A DNA stretch of 64,000 nucleotides from Companilactobacillus baiquanensis (GCF_003946605.1 NZ_RHOQ01000001.1:62001-126000); one strand, 5' to 3'; shown: positions 1 through 9,511, numbered from the stretch's first letter. Program-made: numbers and translations. The notes: generated by a model not told the origin, from the sequence alone.

Positions 1-31
1 ACGTTTTTTTACTAAGGATAGAGGATTGAAA

Positions 32-559
32 ATGTTTAAACCATATATTATGCTCAATAAAATTACTGATATTGATGCTCAAGATTTAAAAAAGTTGGGT
101 ATTACAACAATAATGACTGATCTTGATAATACTTTGTTGCCATGGGATAGTAACGATTATAATTTGTCGTTAAGAAAATGGCTTAATCAAATGAATCGTG
201 CGAATGTCGAGGTAATGGTGGTTTCAAATAACAGTTATGAACGTGTGGAAAAAGCCGTTTTAGATTTGCCAGTAAGTATTGTTGCCAGAGCCGTTAAACC
301 ATTGCCATTTGTCATCATGAAGCACTTGCATGAAATGCAGATCGATCCACAAAGTGTCTTATTTGTTGGGGATCAAGTAATGACGGACGTTTTGGCTGGC
401 AATATGTCAGGTCTAAAAACTGTCTTAGTAAAACCATTGGTTAATACCGATGCTAAAAAAACTCGTGTGAATAGATTTTTTGAACGTCCTCTTTTAAAAT
501 TTATGCAGAGTCATGATTCAAATTTAAATTGGAAGGATTCATTAAATGACAGAGACTAG
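32..559 (+). CDS. yqeG: YqeG family HAD-type phosphatase
   Basis: Predicted haloacid dehalogenase subfamily IIIA phosphatase of about 175 residues, usual length for the family; the physiological substrate is not established. The nucleophile motif D30-L-D32-N-T34 lies near the N-terminus, a conserved Lys follows in the RAVKPLP segment, and the acidic motif G113-D114-Q115 is present. The ATG at 32 is preferred over the in-frame TTG at 26, because GAGGA (21-25) abuts the TTG but is 6 bases from the ATG. It is first in the ribosome-assembly/NAD operon and overlaps yqeH by 14 bases, which is the standard Firmicute arrangement. Confidence 0.93.
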   Translation: MFKPYIMLNKITDIDAQDLKKLGITTIMTDLDNTLLPWDSNDYNLSLRKWLNQMNRANVEVMVVSNNSYERVEKAVLDLPVSIVARAVKPLPFVIMKHLHEMQIDPQSVLFVGDQVMTDVLAGNMSGLKTVLVKPLVNTDAKKTRVNRFFERPLLKFMQSHDSNLNWKDSLNDRD

Positions 560-1661
560 TGAAAAAATGTATTGTATCGGCTGTGGTGCTGAACTTCAAA
601 CGGAAGATAAGAATAAACCCGGCTATGTACAAAATTCTACCTTGAAAAAATATCAAGAAGATGATTCACGTGAACTCTTTTGCAAGAGATGTTTTAGATT
701 AAGAAATTATAATGAAATAACTGATGTTGATATTAGTGACGATGATTTCTTGAAATTATTGGATTCCATTGCTCAAGAAGATGGATTAATTGTTAATGTA
801 ATCGATATCTTTGATTATGAAGGTAGCGTTATTCCCGGATTGCAAAGATTCGTTGGCGATAAAGATATTCTAGTAGTAGGTAATAAGGTTGACTTATTGC
901 CAAAATCAGTTAATCAAAACCGTCTGCTGAATTGGTTGCAACAAAAGAGTAAGGAAAACGGTATCAAGTCGGTTGATCAAATCATGGTATCAGCTGAAAA
1001 GGGCACTAATATAGATAAGTTAATGCGATTGATCGAAAAATATCGTAATGGTAAAGATGTATATGTCGTTGGAACGACTAATACTGGTAAATCAACGTTA
1101 ATTAATAAAATTATTAGTCAAAATTCAGATGTAAAAAATTTGATCACAACATCTAGATTTCCTGGAACTACTTTAGATCGTATCGACATTCCTTTGGATG
1201 ATGGTAAGAGTTTAGTTGATACACCCGGAATTATTCACAAATATCAATTGGCACATTTCTTGAATGATCAAGATTTAAAGACTGTTACACCTAAAAAGCC
1301 TCTTCGACCAGCAACTTTCCAATTAAGAGATGGACAAACTATCTTTGTTGCCGGATTGGCAAGATTTGATTTTCTTGATGAAAAGACGAACGTTGTTTTC
1401 TATGTAAATCAAAATTTGTTATTACATAGAACTAAGACAATTAATGCGGAAGAATTTTATCAAAAGCATTTGGGTGAAATGTTAACACCACCATCTGACA
1501 TTGATGAATTCCCTACTTTGAAAAAAGAGGATTTTGTGGCACATCAAAAGTCAGATATTGTTATTTATGGTTTGGGATGGGTTACTATTCCTGCAGGTAG
1601 TAAGGTTAGAGTCTATGTTCCAGATGGTGTAAGTGTTTCTATTCGCGATGCCATTATTTAA
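546..1661 (+). CDS. yqeH: Ribosome biogenesis GTPase YqeH
   Basis: Circularly permuted GTPase needed for maturation of the 30S ribosomal subunit. An N-terminal zinc finger has C10-x2-C13 and C46-x2-C49. The G motifs appear in permuted order: G4 NKVD at about 113-116, then the P-loop GTTNTGKST at about 176-184, then DTPG near 225. A C-terminal domain follows, giving 371 residues, normal for the family. Translation starts inside the end of yqeG, with GGAAGGA about 8 bases upstream. Its neighbours yqeG, yhbY, nadD and rsfS support a ribosome-assembly operon. Confidence 0.96.
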   Translation: MTETSEKMYCIGCGAELQTEDKNKPGYVQNSTLKKYQEDDSRELFCKRCFRLRNYNEITDVDISDDDFLKLLDSIAQEDGLIVNVIDIFDYEGSVIPGLQRFVGDKDILVVGNKVDLLPKSVNQNRLLNWLQQKSKENGIKSVDQIMVSAEKGTNIDKLMRLIEKYRNGKDVYVVGTTNTGKSTLINKIISQNSDVKNLITTSRFPGTTLDRIDIPLDDGKSLVDTPGIIHKYQLAHFLNDQDLKTVTPKKPLRPATFQLRDGQTIFVAGLARFDFLDEKTNVVFYVNQNLLLHRTKTINAEEFYQKHLGEMLTPPSDIDEFPTLKKEDFVAHQKSDIVIYGLGWVTIPAGSKVRVYVPDGVSVSIRDAII

Positions 1662-1690
1662 TTGTTAAAATGTAGATAAGGAAAAAATTA

Positions 1691-2008
1691 ATGATAATAA
1701 AAGGTAAGAAGAATCGCTATTTGAGAAGTCAAGCAGCTACTATGAAACCAGTTATTCAAGTTGGACGTGAGGGTATCAGTGAGAATCTTTTAAATCAACT
1801 TGAATTGTTGATCAATAAAAAAGAGCTTATCAAAGTATCTTTGCTTCAAAATACAATGGTAGAACCAGCTGATTTAATTGATTCATTGTCAGAATTCGAT
1901 GAACAAATAGTTCATATTCAGACAATTGGTTCCAAATTGGTTTTCTATAAAAAAGCGCCTAAAATCAAATATCGTAAGTATTCGATCGAACTAGAAAATA
2001 TTCAGTAA
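1691..2008 (+). CDS. yhbY: YhbY family RNA-binding protein (CRM domain)
   Basis: Small one-domain CRM (KH-like) RNA-binding protein of 105 residues that associates with pre-50S ribosomal particles in other bacteria. The family-typical opening, with basic residues followed by the QVGREGIS segment at about residues 27-34, is visible. It sits 29 bases after yqeH in the same orientation and has an AAGGAAA ribosome binding site. The role is inferred from family and operon context. Confidence 0.93.
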   Translation: MIIKGKKNRYLRSQAATMKPVIQVGREGISENLLNQLELLINKKELIKVSLLQNTMVEPADLIDSLSEFDEQIVHIQTIGSKLVFYKKAPKIKYRKYSIELENIQ

Positions 2009-2021
2009 TAAGTGATGAAAA

Positions 2022-2657
2022 ATGAACACACAACAACAAATATTAACTAAAGTAAAATCGCAATTTCAAACAAGTCATCAAAAGCGACATGTCGGAATAT
2101 TGGGCGGAACTTTTAACCCGATCCACTTAGGACATTTAGTTATTGCTGACCAAGTTTCGGAGCAGCTTTGTCTAAATAAAATATTGTTTTTGCCGGATAA
2201 AATACCGCCACATCGTGGTGTTGAAAAACAAGAGCCGATCAATAGTGATGATCGTATCGAGATGGTAAAGCTGGCAATTGAGGATAATATTCACTTTGAT
2301 TTAGATCTAACTGATGTAAATCGTGGTGGTGTTAGCTATACCTATGACACGATCAAATTACTTAAACAATATAATCCTGATACTGAATATTATTTCATTA
2401 TTGGGGGAGACATGGTTGAAAATCTGTCAAAGTGGGCTCATATTGATGAATTAGTCAATATGGTTCATTTTGTCGGAGTTTGTCGAAAAGGTTTTGAGAA
2501 AAAGTCTAAATATCCTATACTTTGGGTAAATACTCCGGAACTAGAAATCAGTTCTAGTATGATCCGTCAACATGTCAAAAAGGGACAGTCGATCAAATAT
2601 TTAGTTCCTAAAAAAGTTGAAGAGTATATAAAGGATAGGAGGCTATATCTTGACTAA
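2022..2657 (+). CDS. nadD: Nicotinate-nucleotide adenylyltransferase
   Basis: Joins nicotinate mononucleotide and ATP to give deamido-NAD, a late step of NAD synthesis in the cytosol. The nucleotidyltransferase signature GGTFNPIHLGH spans residues 28-38 with the HxGH motif at 35-38, and the ISSSMIR motif lies near residue 183. At 211 residues it carries a slightly long N-terminal lead of about 20 residues before the core. The ribosome binding site is weak (GTGATG). It overlaps yqeK by 8 bases, the usual nadD-yqeK pairing. Confidence 0.95.
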   Translation: MNTQQQILTKVKSQFQTSHQKRHVGILGGTFNPIHLGHLVIADQVSEQLCLNKILFLPDKIPPHRGVEKQEPINSDDRIEMVKLAIEDNIHFDLDLTDVNRGGVSYTYDTIKLLKQYNPDTEYYFIIGGDMVENLSKWAHIDELVNMVHFVGVCRKGFEKKSKYPILWVNTPELEISSSMIRQHVKKGQSIKYLVPKKVEEYIKDRRLYLD

Positions 2658-3252
2658 ATTCAATTATGAAAATATCAAACACGATTTGGATCGCGATAAA
2701 CTTTTGGATCGTATGAAAAATCAATTAAGTGATTTTCGTTTTAACCATTGTTTACGAGTTGAAAAAGAAAGTCGTAGATTAGCGGCAAAATATAAAGTTG
2801 ATGTTGATAGAGCGGGCCTAGCTGGTCTTTTACATGATTATAGTAAGGAACGTTCTGACAAAGAATTTATTGATGTTATAAAATCTAAACATTTAGATAA
2901 TGACCTGCTTAACTATGGAAATGCCATTTGGCATGGAATTGTTGGAGCAGAGATCATTAAAAGTGAATTAGGTATCTATGATGAGGATGTCTTAAATGCT
3001 GTCCGTCGTCATACTGTTGGATCGACGAATATGACAGGAGTCGATAAGTGTGTTTTCGTAGCTGACTTTATTGAACCGGAAAGAGATTTCCCTGGTATCG
3101 ATAAAGCTCGTAAGTATGCAGATAAATCTTTAAACGCAGCAGTCGCTTTTGAATTAAAGCATTCTGTTGCATACTTGGTTAAAAAAAATCGCGTAATCTA
3201 TCCTGAAACATTTGATAGTTACAATTACTGGATAGATAAAGGAGAACTTTAA
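2650..3252 (+). CDS. yqeK: HD-domain hydrolase YqeK
   Basis: HD-superfamily protein of 200 residues; family members hydrolyse diadenosine tetraphosphate symmetrically. Visible metal ligands include H33 and the H62-D63 doublet in the LLHDYSK segment, with a later His in AIWHGIVG and the DFIEPER stretch near the C-terminal half. Translation begins at TTG 2650 behind the strong AGGAGG-like site at 2637-2642, overlapping the end of nadD. The neighbours nadD and rsfS are the usual ones. Confidence 0.93.
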   Translation: MTKFNYENIKHDLDRDKLLDRMKNQLSDFRFNHCLRVEKESRRLAAKYKVDVDRAGLAGLLHDYSKERSDKEFIDVIKSKHLDNDLLNYGNAIWHGIVGAEIIKSELGIYDEDVLNAVRRHTVGSTNMTGVDKCVFVADFIEPERDFPGIDKARKYADKSLNAAVAFELKHSVAYLVKKNRVIYPETFDSYNYWIDKGEL

Positions 3253-3609
3253 TTGAATTCAAAAGAAAAGATGGAAATTGCTGTTAAAGCAGCAGATAGC
3301 AAACATGCTAATGATATTAATGTATTAAATATCAGTGAAGTAAGTATTATGGCAGATTATTTTGTCATTATGGACGCAAGTTCACAACGTCAAGTTGATG
3401 CGATAGTTCAAGCTGTTTTAGATGAAATGGGCAAGAATAATGTCGATGTTGGTCATGTTGAAGGTAAACGTGACTCTAAGTGGATCCTAATTGATCTTCA
3501 TGATGTTGTTATTCATGTCTTTATTTCAGAAGAACGTGACTTTTACAATCTAGAAAAACTTTGGTCAGATGCACCAAGTGTTGATATTTCTAATTTGGTA
3601 ACTGAATAA
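3253..3609 (+). CDS. rsfS: Ribosome silencing factor RsfS
   Basis: Family protein of 118 residues that binds ribosomal protein L14 and blocks subunit joining when nutrients fall. The characteristic stretches are present: the SIMADYFVIMDASS segment near residues 31-44, the HVEGKRDSKWILIDL segment, and HVFISEERDFYNLE near the C-terminus. The start is TTG at 3253, immediately after the yqeK stop codon, with AAAGGAGAA just upstream. The stop codon overlaps the next gene by one base (TAATG). Confidence 0.94.
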   Translation: MNSKEKMEIAVKAADSKHANDINVLNISEVSIMADYFVIMDASSQRQVDAIVQAVLDEMGKNNVDVGHVEGKRDSKWILIDLHDVVIHVFISEERDFYNLEKLWSDAPSVDISNLVTE

Positions 3610-4337
3610 TGATCTACAATTCATTTGCACGAGTTTACAGTGAATTAATGGATGACACTTTGTATGCCAAGTGGGCAGATTATGTTCAAAAACAGACACC
3701 AGATGCTAAAAGTCTACTTGATGTTGCCTGCGGTACAGGTGATTTGACGATTCAATTGGCAGATAATTATCAAGTAACTGGGACTGATCTGTCAGAAGAG
3801 ATGCTAAAAATTGCTGAAGAAAAGGCAAAGTCTAATAATGTAGAAATTCCTTTTGTTCAAAGTAATATGATGGATCTATTTGAATTTGAAAAGTATGACG
3901 TCATAACTTGTTTCGATGATTCAATCTGTTATTTAAATGGTCAAGAAGAGCTAGAGATCGCTTTTAATCAGGCTTATAAACATCTAAATGAAGGTGGGCA
4001 TTATCTTTTTGATGCGCACTCACTTTACCAGATGGATCAAGTATTTCCAGGTTACATGTTCAATCATAAGAGTGAAGATTCAGCATTTATGTGGAGCAGC
4101 TATGAAGGTGAGTACCCTCATAGTATTGAACATGAATTGACGTTCTTTAATTGGAATGAAAAAATCGGCGGATATTCAGTTAATACTGAGATCCATCGTG
4201 AAAGAACTTATCCAATTGAGACCTTTGTTAATATTCTAAAGGAAACTGGCTTTAAAAATATTAATGTAAGTGCAGATTTTGGTAGTTCAGAAGTTAAGGA
4301 TGATTCTAATCGCTGGTTTTTCTCTGCTCAGAAATAG
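3609..4337 (+). CDS. yqeM: Class I SAM-dependent methyltransferase (YqeM type)
   Basis: Rossmann-fold methyltransferase of 242 residues with a glycine-rich SAM-binding motif I (LLDVACGTGDL, about residues 36-46) and a following acidic GTDLS segment. The substrate is unknown. It is coupled to rsfS by a TAATG junction, so translation is probably coupled too. This position, between rsfS and the tRNA acetate ligase gene, matches yqeM of Bacillus. A role in RNA or ribosome modification is only inferred from context. Confidence 0.88.
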   Translation: MIYNSFARVYSELMDDTLYAKWADYVQKQTPDAKSLLDVACGTGDLTIQLADNYQVTGTDLSEEMLKIAEEKAKSNNVEIPFVQSNMMDLFEFEKYDVITCFDDSICYLNGQEELEIAFNQAYKHLNEGGHYLFDAHSLYQMDQVFPGYMFNHKSEDSAFMWSSYEGEYPHSIEHELTFFNWNEKIGGYSVNTEIHRERTYPIETFVNILKETGFKNINVSADFGSSEVKDDSNRWFFSAQK

Positions 4338-4345
4338 AGGTTAAT

Positions 4346-5440
4346 ATGCAAAAAATCTACGGATTTGTAGCTGAATTTAATCCATTTCATAATGGACACA
4401 AGATTTTTATAGATGAAATAAAACAAAAATTTCACCCCGATGTTTTAATTGCCGTAATGTCTGGTAATTATGTACAACGAGGTGATTTTGCCGTTCTCGA
4501 TAAATGGACTAGATCACAAATTGCCGTAGAAAATGGAGTTGATTTAGTTGTCGAATTGCCATTTGCCTATGCAGTGCAACCTGCAGAATTATTTGCTAAA
4601 GGTGCTATTTTTTTGTTAGATCAATTAGAAGTCAATAATCTAGTATTTGGATCAGAAAGTGATCTAGATTTTGAATCATTAGCTTTCAAGATGTTACAAA
4701 TGGATACGAGTTTTCAACAAGACTACCAAAAAAATACCGCTAGTAATTTGAATGAGTTTTATAAAAAGGCTGGAATCAATATCTTGGATCAGCCGAATCA
4801 ACTGTTAGGGATCAATTACGTTCAGCAGATTTTAAAAAATAAATATCAAATTAAAACTAATGTTGTTTTAAGACAAGATCAGTCGTACAGTGCCACAAAA
4901 ATTAGACAAAATTTACGTGATAATAATTCTGTCGCTGATTTAGTACCTGATAGTATATTGAATGCACTTAAAAATGATAAAATTATTATGTGGGATGATT
5001 TATATCCTTTCTTGAAATATCGAATTCTTAGCGAAACAACTGATAGTTTGCATAATACGTATCAGATGGTGGAGGGATTGGAAAATAAATTAAAAAAAGA
5101 GATTTCCAATAATAACTTTGAATCATTTTTAGATGCAATTAAATCTAAACGTTATACTAGAGCAAGGCTCAGAAGATTGTTGATGTATACTTTGGTCAAT
5201 GTTAAAAACGAAGAAATCAGCGAGGTTTTTGAAGAACCTTATTTGAGAGTATTAGCTTTTAACAAAGTTGGCCAAGAATATTTAAGTCAATTGAAGAAGA
5301 GAACTGAATTTATCACGAAAGTTGGTAAAAATGAGCGTCAAGAATTGAGCTTAGAGTTAAAAGCTGATAGTATAATAAAACTCATTAATAATAGAGAACA
5401 AAATTTTGGAAAAATTCCTTTTATGGAGGGAAAAAATTAA
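4346..5440 (+). CDS. tmcAL: tRNA(Met) cytidine acetate ligase
   Basis: Family enzyme that activates acetate with ATP and acetylates the wobble cytidine of elongator tRNA-Met; formerly called YlbM. The N-terminal nucleotidyltransferase motif EFNPFHNGH at about residues 10-18 is intact and the downstream SATKIRQNL segment supports the fold. The 364 residues are close to the Bacillus length. An AGAGGTTA ribosome binding site precedes the ATG, and the stop overlaps the next start by one base. Confidence 0.92.
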   Translation: MQKIYGFVAEFNPFHNGHKIFIDEIKQKFHPDVLIAVMSGNYVQRGDFAVLDKWTRSQIAVENGVDLVVELPFAYAVQPAELFAKGAIFLLDQLEVNNLVFGSESDLDFESLAFKMLQMDTSFQQDYQKNTASNLNEFYKKAGINILDQPNQLLGINYVQQILKNKYQIKTNVVLRQDQSYSATKIRQNLRDNNSVADLVPDSILNALKNDKIIMWDDLYPFLKYRILSETTDSLHNTYQMVEGLENKLKKEISNNNFESFLDAIKSKRYTRARLRRLLMYTLVNVKNEEISEVFEEPYLRVLAFNKVGQEYLSQLKKRTEFITKVGKNERQELSLELKADSIIKLINNREQNFGKIPFMEGKN

Positions 5441-5997
5441 TGCTTAATTGGAATGTTTCAGATATTCGAAAGTACAAAGACAAGCCATTTGGTTTTAAAG
5501 AGGAAATCGATATAGAAACAGAACTAAAAAGTCGTTCAAAGGATATTTTGAATGCAGATAAAGTTATGGTTGACGGACAATTATTCAATGATAACGGATT
5601 AGTAATTTCAGATATTAAAGTATCAACAAATGTTACGCTTCCATCTACAAGAAGTCTTAAAGAAGTTAAGGTACCATTGGAATTTAGAATCAATGAGGCT
5701 TACAACATAGACAATGTAGATACGGAAGAATTTGAGGAAAACACGATCATTATTCCGATTGACGAAGAGGATCCAGTTATCAACGTCTATGAATCGATCG
5801 TCGATAATATTTTGTTGAATGTCCCAACTCAAGTTTTAACAGTTGAAGAACGAGAAGAAAACTTGATGCCTTCAGGTAATAATTGGACAGTTATTTCAGA
5901 AGAAGACTACAACAAGCAAAAAGAAGAAGATAAACAAGTTAATCCTGAATTTGTTAAATTAAAAAATTTATTTAAAGATACTGATAATGAGGAGTGA
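5440..5997 (+). CDS. yceD: YceD family protein (DUF177)
   Basis: Acidic 185-residue DUF177 protein; the family is linked to 23S rRNA or large-subunit accumulation but its molecular role is uncertain. The C-terminal third is rich in Glu, Asp and Lys. It starts with a TAATG overlap on tmcAL and its last codons form part of the operon terminator. In most Firmicutes rpmF (L32) follows directly, but here the terminator and then gnd follow. Confidence 0.88.
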   Translation: MLNWNVSDIRKYKDKPFGFKEEIDIETELKSRSKDILNADKVMVDGQLFNDNGLVISDIKVSTNVTLPSTRSLKEVKVPLEFRINEAYNIDNVDTEEFEENTIIIPIDEEDPVINVYESIVDNILLNVPTQVLTVEEREENLMPSGNNWTVISEEDYNKQKEEDKQVNPEFVKLKNLFKDTDNEE

Positions 5998-6024
5998 TAT
6001 TATACACTCCTTTTTTATTTTTTT
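5991..6024 (+). terminator. Rho-independent terminator after yceD
   Basis: GGAGTG (5991-5996) pairs with CACTCC (6005-6010) around an AT-rich loop, followed by a long T-rich tail. It closes the yqeG-yceD operon. Confidence 0.88.
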
Positions 6025-6068
6025 GTTACTATTAAAGGTGTACATAATTACAGGTCGGAGGTATTAAT

Positions 6069-7490
6069 ATGTCAAAACCACAAATTGGTGTTATCGGAAT
6101 GGCTGTTATGGGTAAGAACTTAGCCCTTAATATTGAAAGTCGTGGATACGAGGTTGCTATTTTCAACAGAACAGGCTCAAAGACTGAAAATGTTGTTAAA
6201 GAACATCCTGACAAGAAATTGGTACCAAGCTATACTATTGAGGATTTTGTGGATTCCTTGGAAAAACCTCGTCGTATTTTGATGATGGTCAAAGCTGGTG
6301 CTGGTACAGATGCAGTCATTAAAGAATTGATCCCATTACTTGATAAAGGTGATGTTTTGATCGATGGTGGTAACACATTCTTTGAAGATACAATTAAGAG
6401 AAGTGAACTCTTAGACAAATCAGGTATTAATTTCATCGGAATGGGTGTCTCCGGTGGTGAATTAGGTGCCTTACAAGGACCTTCATTAATGCCAGGTGGT
6501 CAAAAAGAAGCTTATGATCTAGTTGCTCCAATTTTGGAACAAATTTCTGCTAAGGCTGATGAAGATGGTGCACCTTGTGTATCATATATCGGACCAAATG
6601 GTGCCGGACATTATGTAAAGATGGTTCATAATGGTATTGAATATGGTGACATGGAGTTGATTTCTGAAAGTTACAATCTATTAACTCACTTGTTCAACAA
6701 TGATTTGAACAAAGTTGCCGATGTCTTTAAAGACTGGAACAAAGGTGAACTATCAAGTTACTTGATCGAAATTACAGCTGAGATCTTAACTAGAAAAGAT
6801 GACGAAGGCAGTGATGACTTTATCGTCAACAAGATTATGGATAAAGCTGGTAATAAAGGTACTGGTAAGTGGAGTTCACAAAGTGCCCTTGAACTTGGTG
6901 TTCCACAATCACTTATCACATCTGCTGTTTATTCACGTTACATTTCGGCTTATAAAGATGAACGTGTTAAGGCAAGCAAGATCCTTGCTGCACCAACAAG
7001 TAAACCAGAAGTAAATATTGATGAATTCGTTGAAAAGATCCGTAAAGCTTTGTACTTCAGTAAGATCATGAGTTATGCTCAAGGATTTGCTCAAATGAAA
7101 GCTGCTTCAGATCACTATGACTGGAACCTTCAATATGGTGAGATAGCACAAATCTGGCGTGCTGGTTGTATCATTCGTGCACAATTCTTGCAAAAGATCA
7201 CTGATGCTTATGATAAAGATGCTGACCTTGATAACTTATTGTTGAACGATTACTTCAAAGATATCGTTGATAAGTACCAAGCAGCCGTTCGTGACGTTGT
7301 TAGCTATGCCGTTCAAGCAGGAATTCCTGTTTCAGGATTCATGTCTGCTGTTTCTTACTACGATCAATATCGTTCAGAAGTATTGCCTGCTAACTTAGTA
7401 CAAGCACAAAGAGACTACTTTGGTGCCCATACCTATGAAAGAAATGACAAACCAGGTATTTTCCACTATACATGGTATAAAGAACAATAA
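6069..7490 (+). CDS. gnd: 6-phosphogluconate dehydrogenase, decarboxylating
   Basis: Oxidises 6-phosphogluconate to ribulose 5-phosphate and CO2 with NADP in the oxidative pentose phosphate route. The N-terminal Rossmann segment ([12 protein letters not shown], about residues 10-21), the SGGELGA motif, and the catalytic-region [11 protein letters not shown] stretch are present. The length of 473 residues is typical. It has its own GGAGGT ribosome binding site and stands alone between two terminators. The segment just upstream is long enough for a promoter but shows no clear consensus. Confidence 0.97.
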   Translation: MSKPQIGVIGMAVMGKNLALNIESRGYEVAIFNRTGSKTENVVKEHPDKKLVPSYTIEDFVDSLEKPRRILMMVKAGAGTDAVIKELIPLLDKGDVLIDGGNTFFEDTIKRSELLDKSGINFIGMGVSGGELGALQGPSLMPGGQKEAYDLVAPILEQISAKADEDGAPCVSYIGPNGAGHYVKMVHNGIEYGDMELISESYNLLTHLFNNDLNKVADVFKDWNKGELSSYLIEITAEILTRKDDEGSDDFIVNKIMDKAGNKGTGKWSSQSALELGVPQSLITSAVYSRYISAYKDERVKASKILAAPTSKPEVNIDEFVEKIRKALYFSKIMSYAQGFAQMKAASDHYDWNLQYGEIAQIWRAGCIIRAQFLQKITDAYDKDADLDNLLLNDYFKDIVDKYQAAVRDVVSYAVQAGIPVSGFMSAVSYYDQYRSEVLPANLVQAQRDYFGAHTYERNDKPGIFHYTWYKEQ

Positions 7491-7501
7491 GATTAAATTA
7501 G

Positions 7502-7536
7502 ACCTCCGATAATTAAGTTTATCTGAGGTTTTTTTT
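7502..7536 (+). terminator. Rho-independent terminator after gnd
   Basis: An 11-base arm (7502-7512) pairs with 7519-7529 with one mismatch, followed by seven T residues. Confidence 0.92.
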
Positions 7537-7573
7537 ACTTTCTAAAATTTTGTGAAAGAATAAAAATAAAAAC

Positions 7574-7602
7574 TTGCCTTCTTTTAATATTTGCTATATG
7601 TT
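7574..7602 (+). promoter_or_regulatory. Candidate promoter of the response regulator gene
   Basis: TTGCCT (7574-7579), a 17-base spacer and TATGTT (7597-7602) give a moderate sigma-A match about 90 bases upstream of the response regulator start. Confidence 0.45.
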
Positions 7603-7691
7603 AAAATCATTAATGCATGTCCATAGACGGGCAATACAAATAAAAATGATTAAGCTATAATTAAAGATTATTTAATATATAGGAGATAAAA

Positions 7692-8378
7692 ATGGCTAAG
7701 ATACTTGTTATTGAAGATGAAGAAAATATGGCCAAGTTTGTTCAACTCGAGTTACAGCATGAAAACTATGATGTAACTGTTAAACGAGATGGCCGTACTG
7801 GTTTAGAAGCCGCACTAGGCGAAGAGTGGGATTTGATCCTACTCGATTTAATGTTGCCCGAATTAAACGGGATCGAAGTATGTCGACGTATCAGACAAGA
7901 AAAGAATACGCCAGTTATTATGATGACTGCACGTGATTCAATTATTGACCGTGTATCTGGACTTGATCACGGAGCAGATGATTATATTGTTAAGCCATTT
8001 GCAATTGAAGAACTATTAGCAAGAATTCGTGCTTTGCTTAGAAGAATCGATTTAGATATTGATGTGACAAGAAATAACGATCAAGTTTTGAAGTACAAGA
8101 ACTTAGTTATTGATAAAACAACCCAAACTCTAAAACGCAACGGGGAAGTTATCGACCTTACAAGACGTGAATATGATCTTTTAAGTGCTTTGATGGAGAA
8201 TGTTGGCACTGTTTTGAGTCGTGATGACTTGTTAGAACGTGTTTGGGGTTCAGGATCAAGTACTGAAACTAACGTTGTTGATGTTTATATTAAGTATCTT
8301 AGAAATAAGATCGACCGTGGCGGTGCTCCTAGTTATATTTCAACAGTTCGTGGTAAAGGATACGTGATGAGACGATGA
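7692..8378 (+). CDS. arlR: OmpR/PhoB-type response regulator, ArlR-like
   Basis: Response regulator of 228 residues. The receiver domain (about 1-120) has acidic residues near positions 9-11, phospho-acceptor D52 in the LLDLMLPELNG segment, and the conserved Lys in VKPF. The C-terminal part is a winged-helix DNA-binding domain. The receiver sequence is closest, by my reading, to staphylococcal ArlR and lactobacillar homologues. An AGGAGA ribosome binding site precedes the ATG. The stop overlaps the kinase start by 4 bases. The target genes cannot be read from this window. Confidence 0.9.
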   Translation: MAKILVIEDEENMAKFVQLELQHENYDVTVKRDGRTGLEAALGEEWDLILLDLMLPELNGIEVCRRIRQEKNTPVIMMTARDSIIDRVSGLDHGADDYIVKPFAIEELLARIRALLRRIDLDIDVTRNNDQVLKYKNLVIDKTTQTLKRNGEVIDLTRREYDLLSALMENVGTVLSRDDLLERVWGSGSSTETNVVDVYIKYLRNKIDRGGAPSYISTVRGKGYVMRR

Positions 8379-9457
8379 GAATCTCGATCAAATTCAAATG
8401 GACTTCACTTATATCGTTAGTTATCTTGGCCGCATACGTTATTGTTGCGGTTATTGCTTCAAAAACTGTTGATGGTATAGCTACTGCTAATGAAATTCAC
8501 GCCTTTAATGTAAAATTGATCATTGGTGGCGTGATAATTGTAATTATTGGGATCTTGATCAGCTATTTTGCAGTTAATCAAGTTCTAAATAATCTCAAGG
8601 TTATTAATCGAACAATTGATGATTTAAATAAGAAGCCTGATTCAGATTCCAGAATTAAGATCAGAAAACGTGATGATGAAATATATGATTTAACAGTTAA
8701 TATTAATAAAATGCTAGATCGTATGCAGGCATACACGAATCAGCAAAAAGAATTTGTTGAAGACGTATCACATGAATTAAGAACTCCGGTTGCTGTGTTA
8801 GAGGGGCACTTGAGCATGTTGCAACGTTGGGGAAAAGATGATCCTGAAGTCTTAAATGACTCGATCAATTCGTCCTTGCAAGAATTAAAACGAATGCAGT
8901 CATTGATTCAAGAAATGCTAGATTTAACACGTGTTGAACAAATAGATAGTGACTATCTAAAACAAACAACTGAAGTTAAACCTTTGTTTATACAAGTTTA
9001 TAATGATTTCAAAATGTTGCACCCTGATTTTGTGATCAATTTTGATGATGATATTAAAGAAGGCAGTTTAGTTCAAATATATCGTAATCATTTGGAACAA
9101 GTGTTAGTCATTCTATTAGACAACGCCTTTAAGTATTCTGCCGATCGTAAAGAGATCAGTTTGTCTGCTTCAACTAATTCAGCATTGCTAGAAGTGGTTG
9201 TTCAAGATTATGGCTTAGGAATCGCCAAAAATGACCTCAAAAGGATCTTTAATCGTTTTTATAGAGTTGATAAGGCACGCTCTAGAAAACGTGGTGGGAA
9301 CGGTCTGGGGCTTTCTATCGCCAAAAGACTGATCGAAATATATCATGGTAGTTTGGAAGTAGAAAGTGTTGTTGGTTCAGGAACTGTATTTAAGATCGAA
9401 TTGCCGATCGTAACTATTGAACCTGATGATGAAAAAACTAAAGATACTAAAAAATAA
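8375..9457 (+). CDS. arlS: Sensor histidine kinase, ArlS-like, with very short sensor loop
   Basis: Membrane histidine kinase of 360 residues. Two membrane helices lie at about 11-29 and 47-66, a HAMP-like linker follows, then the HisKA box with phospho-acceptor H133 (SHELRTP), then a HATPase domain with N, G1 (DYGLGI) and G2 (GGNGLGL) motifs. Only about 17 residues separate the two helices, whereas ArlS proteins carry a large extracellular domain. Intramembrane sensing or a partner protein is therefore likely. It overlaps the regulator gene by ATGA and ends in a terminator. Confidence 0.88.
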   Translation: MRISIKFKWTSLISLVILAAYVIVAVIASKTVDGIATANEIHAFNVKLIIGGVIIVIIGILISYFAVNQVLNNLKVINRTIDDLNKKPDSDSRIKIRKRDDEIYDLTVNINKMLDRMQAYTNQQKEFVEDVSHELRTPVAVLEGHLSMLQRWGKDDPEVLNDSINSSLQELKRMQSLIQEMLDLTRVEQIDSDYLKQTTEVKPLFIQVYNDFKMLHPDFVINFDDDIKEGSLVQIYRNHLEQVLVILLDNAFKYSADRKEISLSASTNSALLEVVVQDYGLGIAKNDLKRIFNRFYRVDKARSRKRGGNGLGLSIAKRLIEIYHGSLEVESVVGSGTVFKIELPIVTIEPDDEKTKDTKK

Positions 9458-9461
9458 AATT

Positions 9462-9499
9462 AAAAGAATCGGCATATTTAATCAGTCGATTCTTTTTTT
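9462..9499 (+). terminator. Rho-independent terminator after the histidine kinase
   Basis: Arm 9462-9471 pairs perfectly with 9487-9496 around an AT-rich loop and runs into a tract of T. Confidence 0.9.
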
Positions 9500-9511
9500 G
9501 TAGGAGAAACT

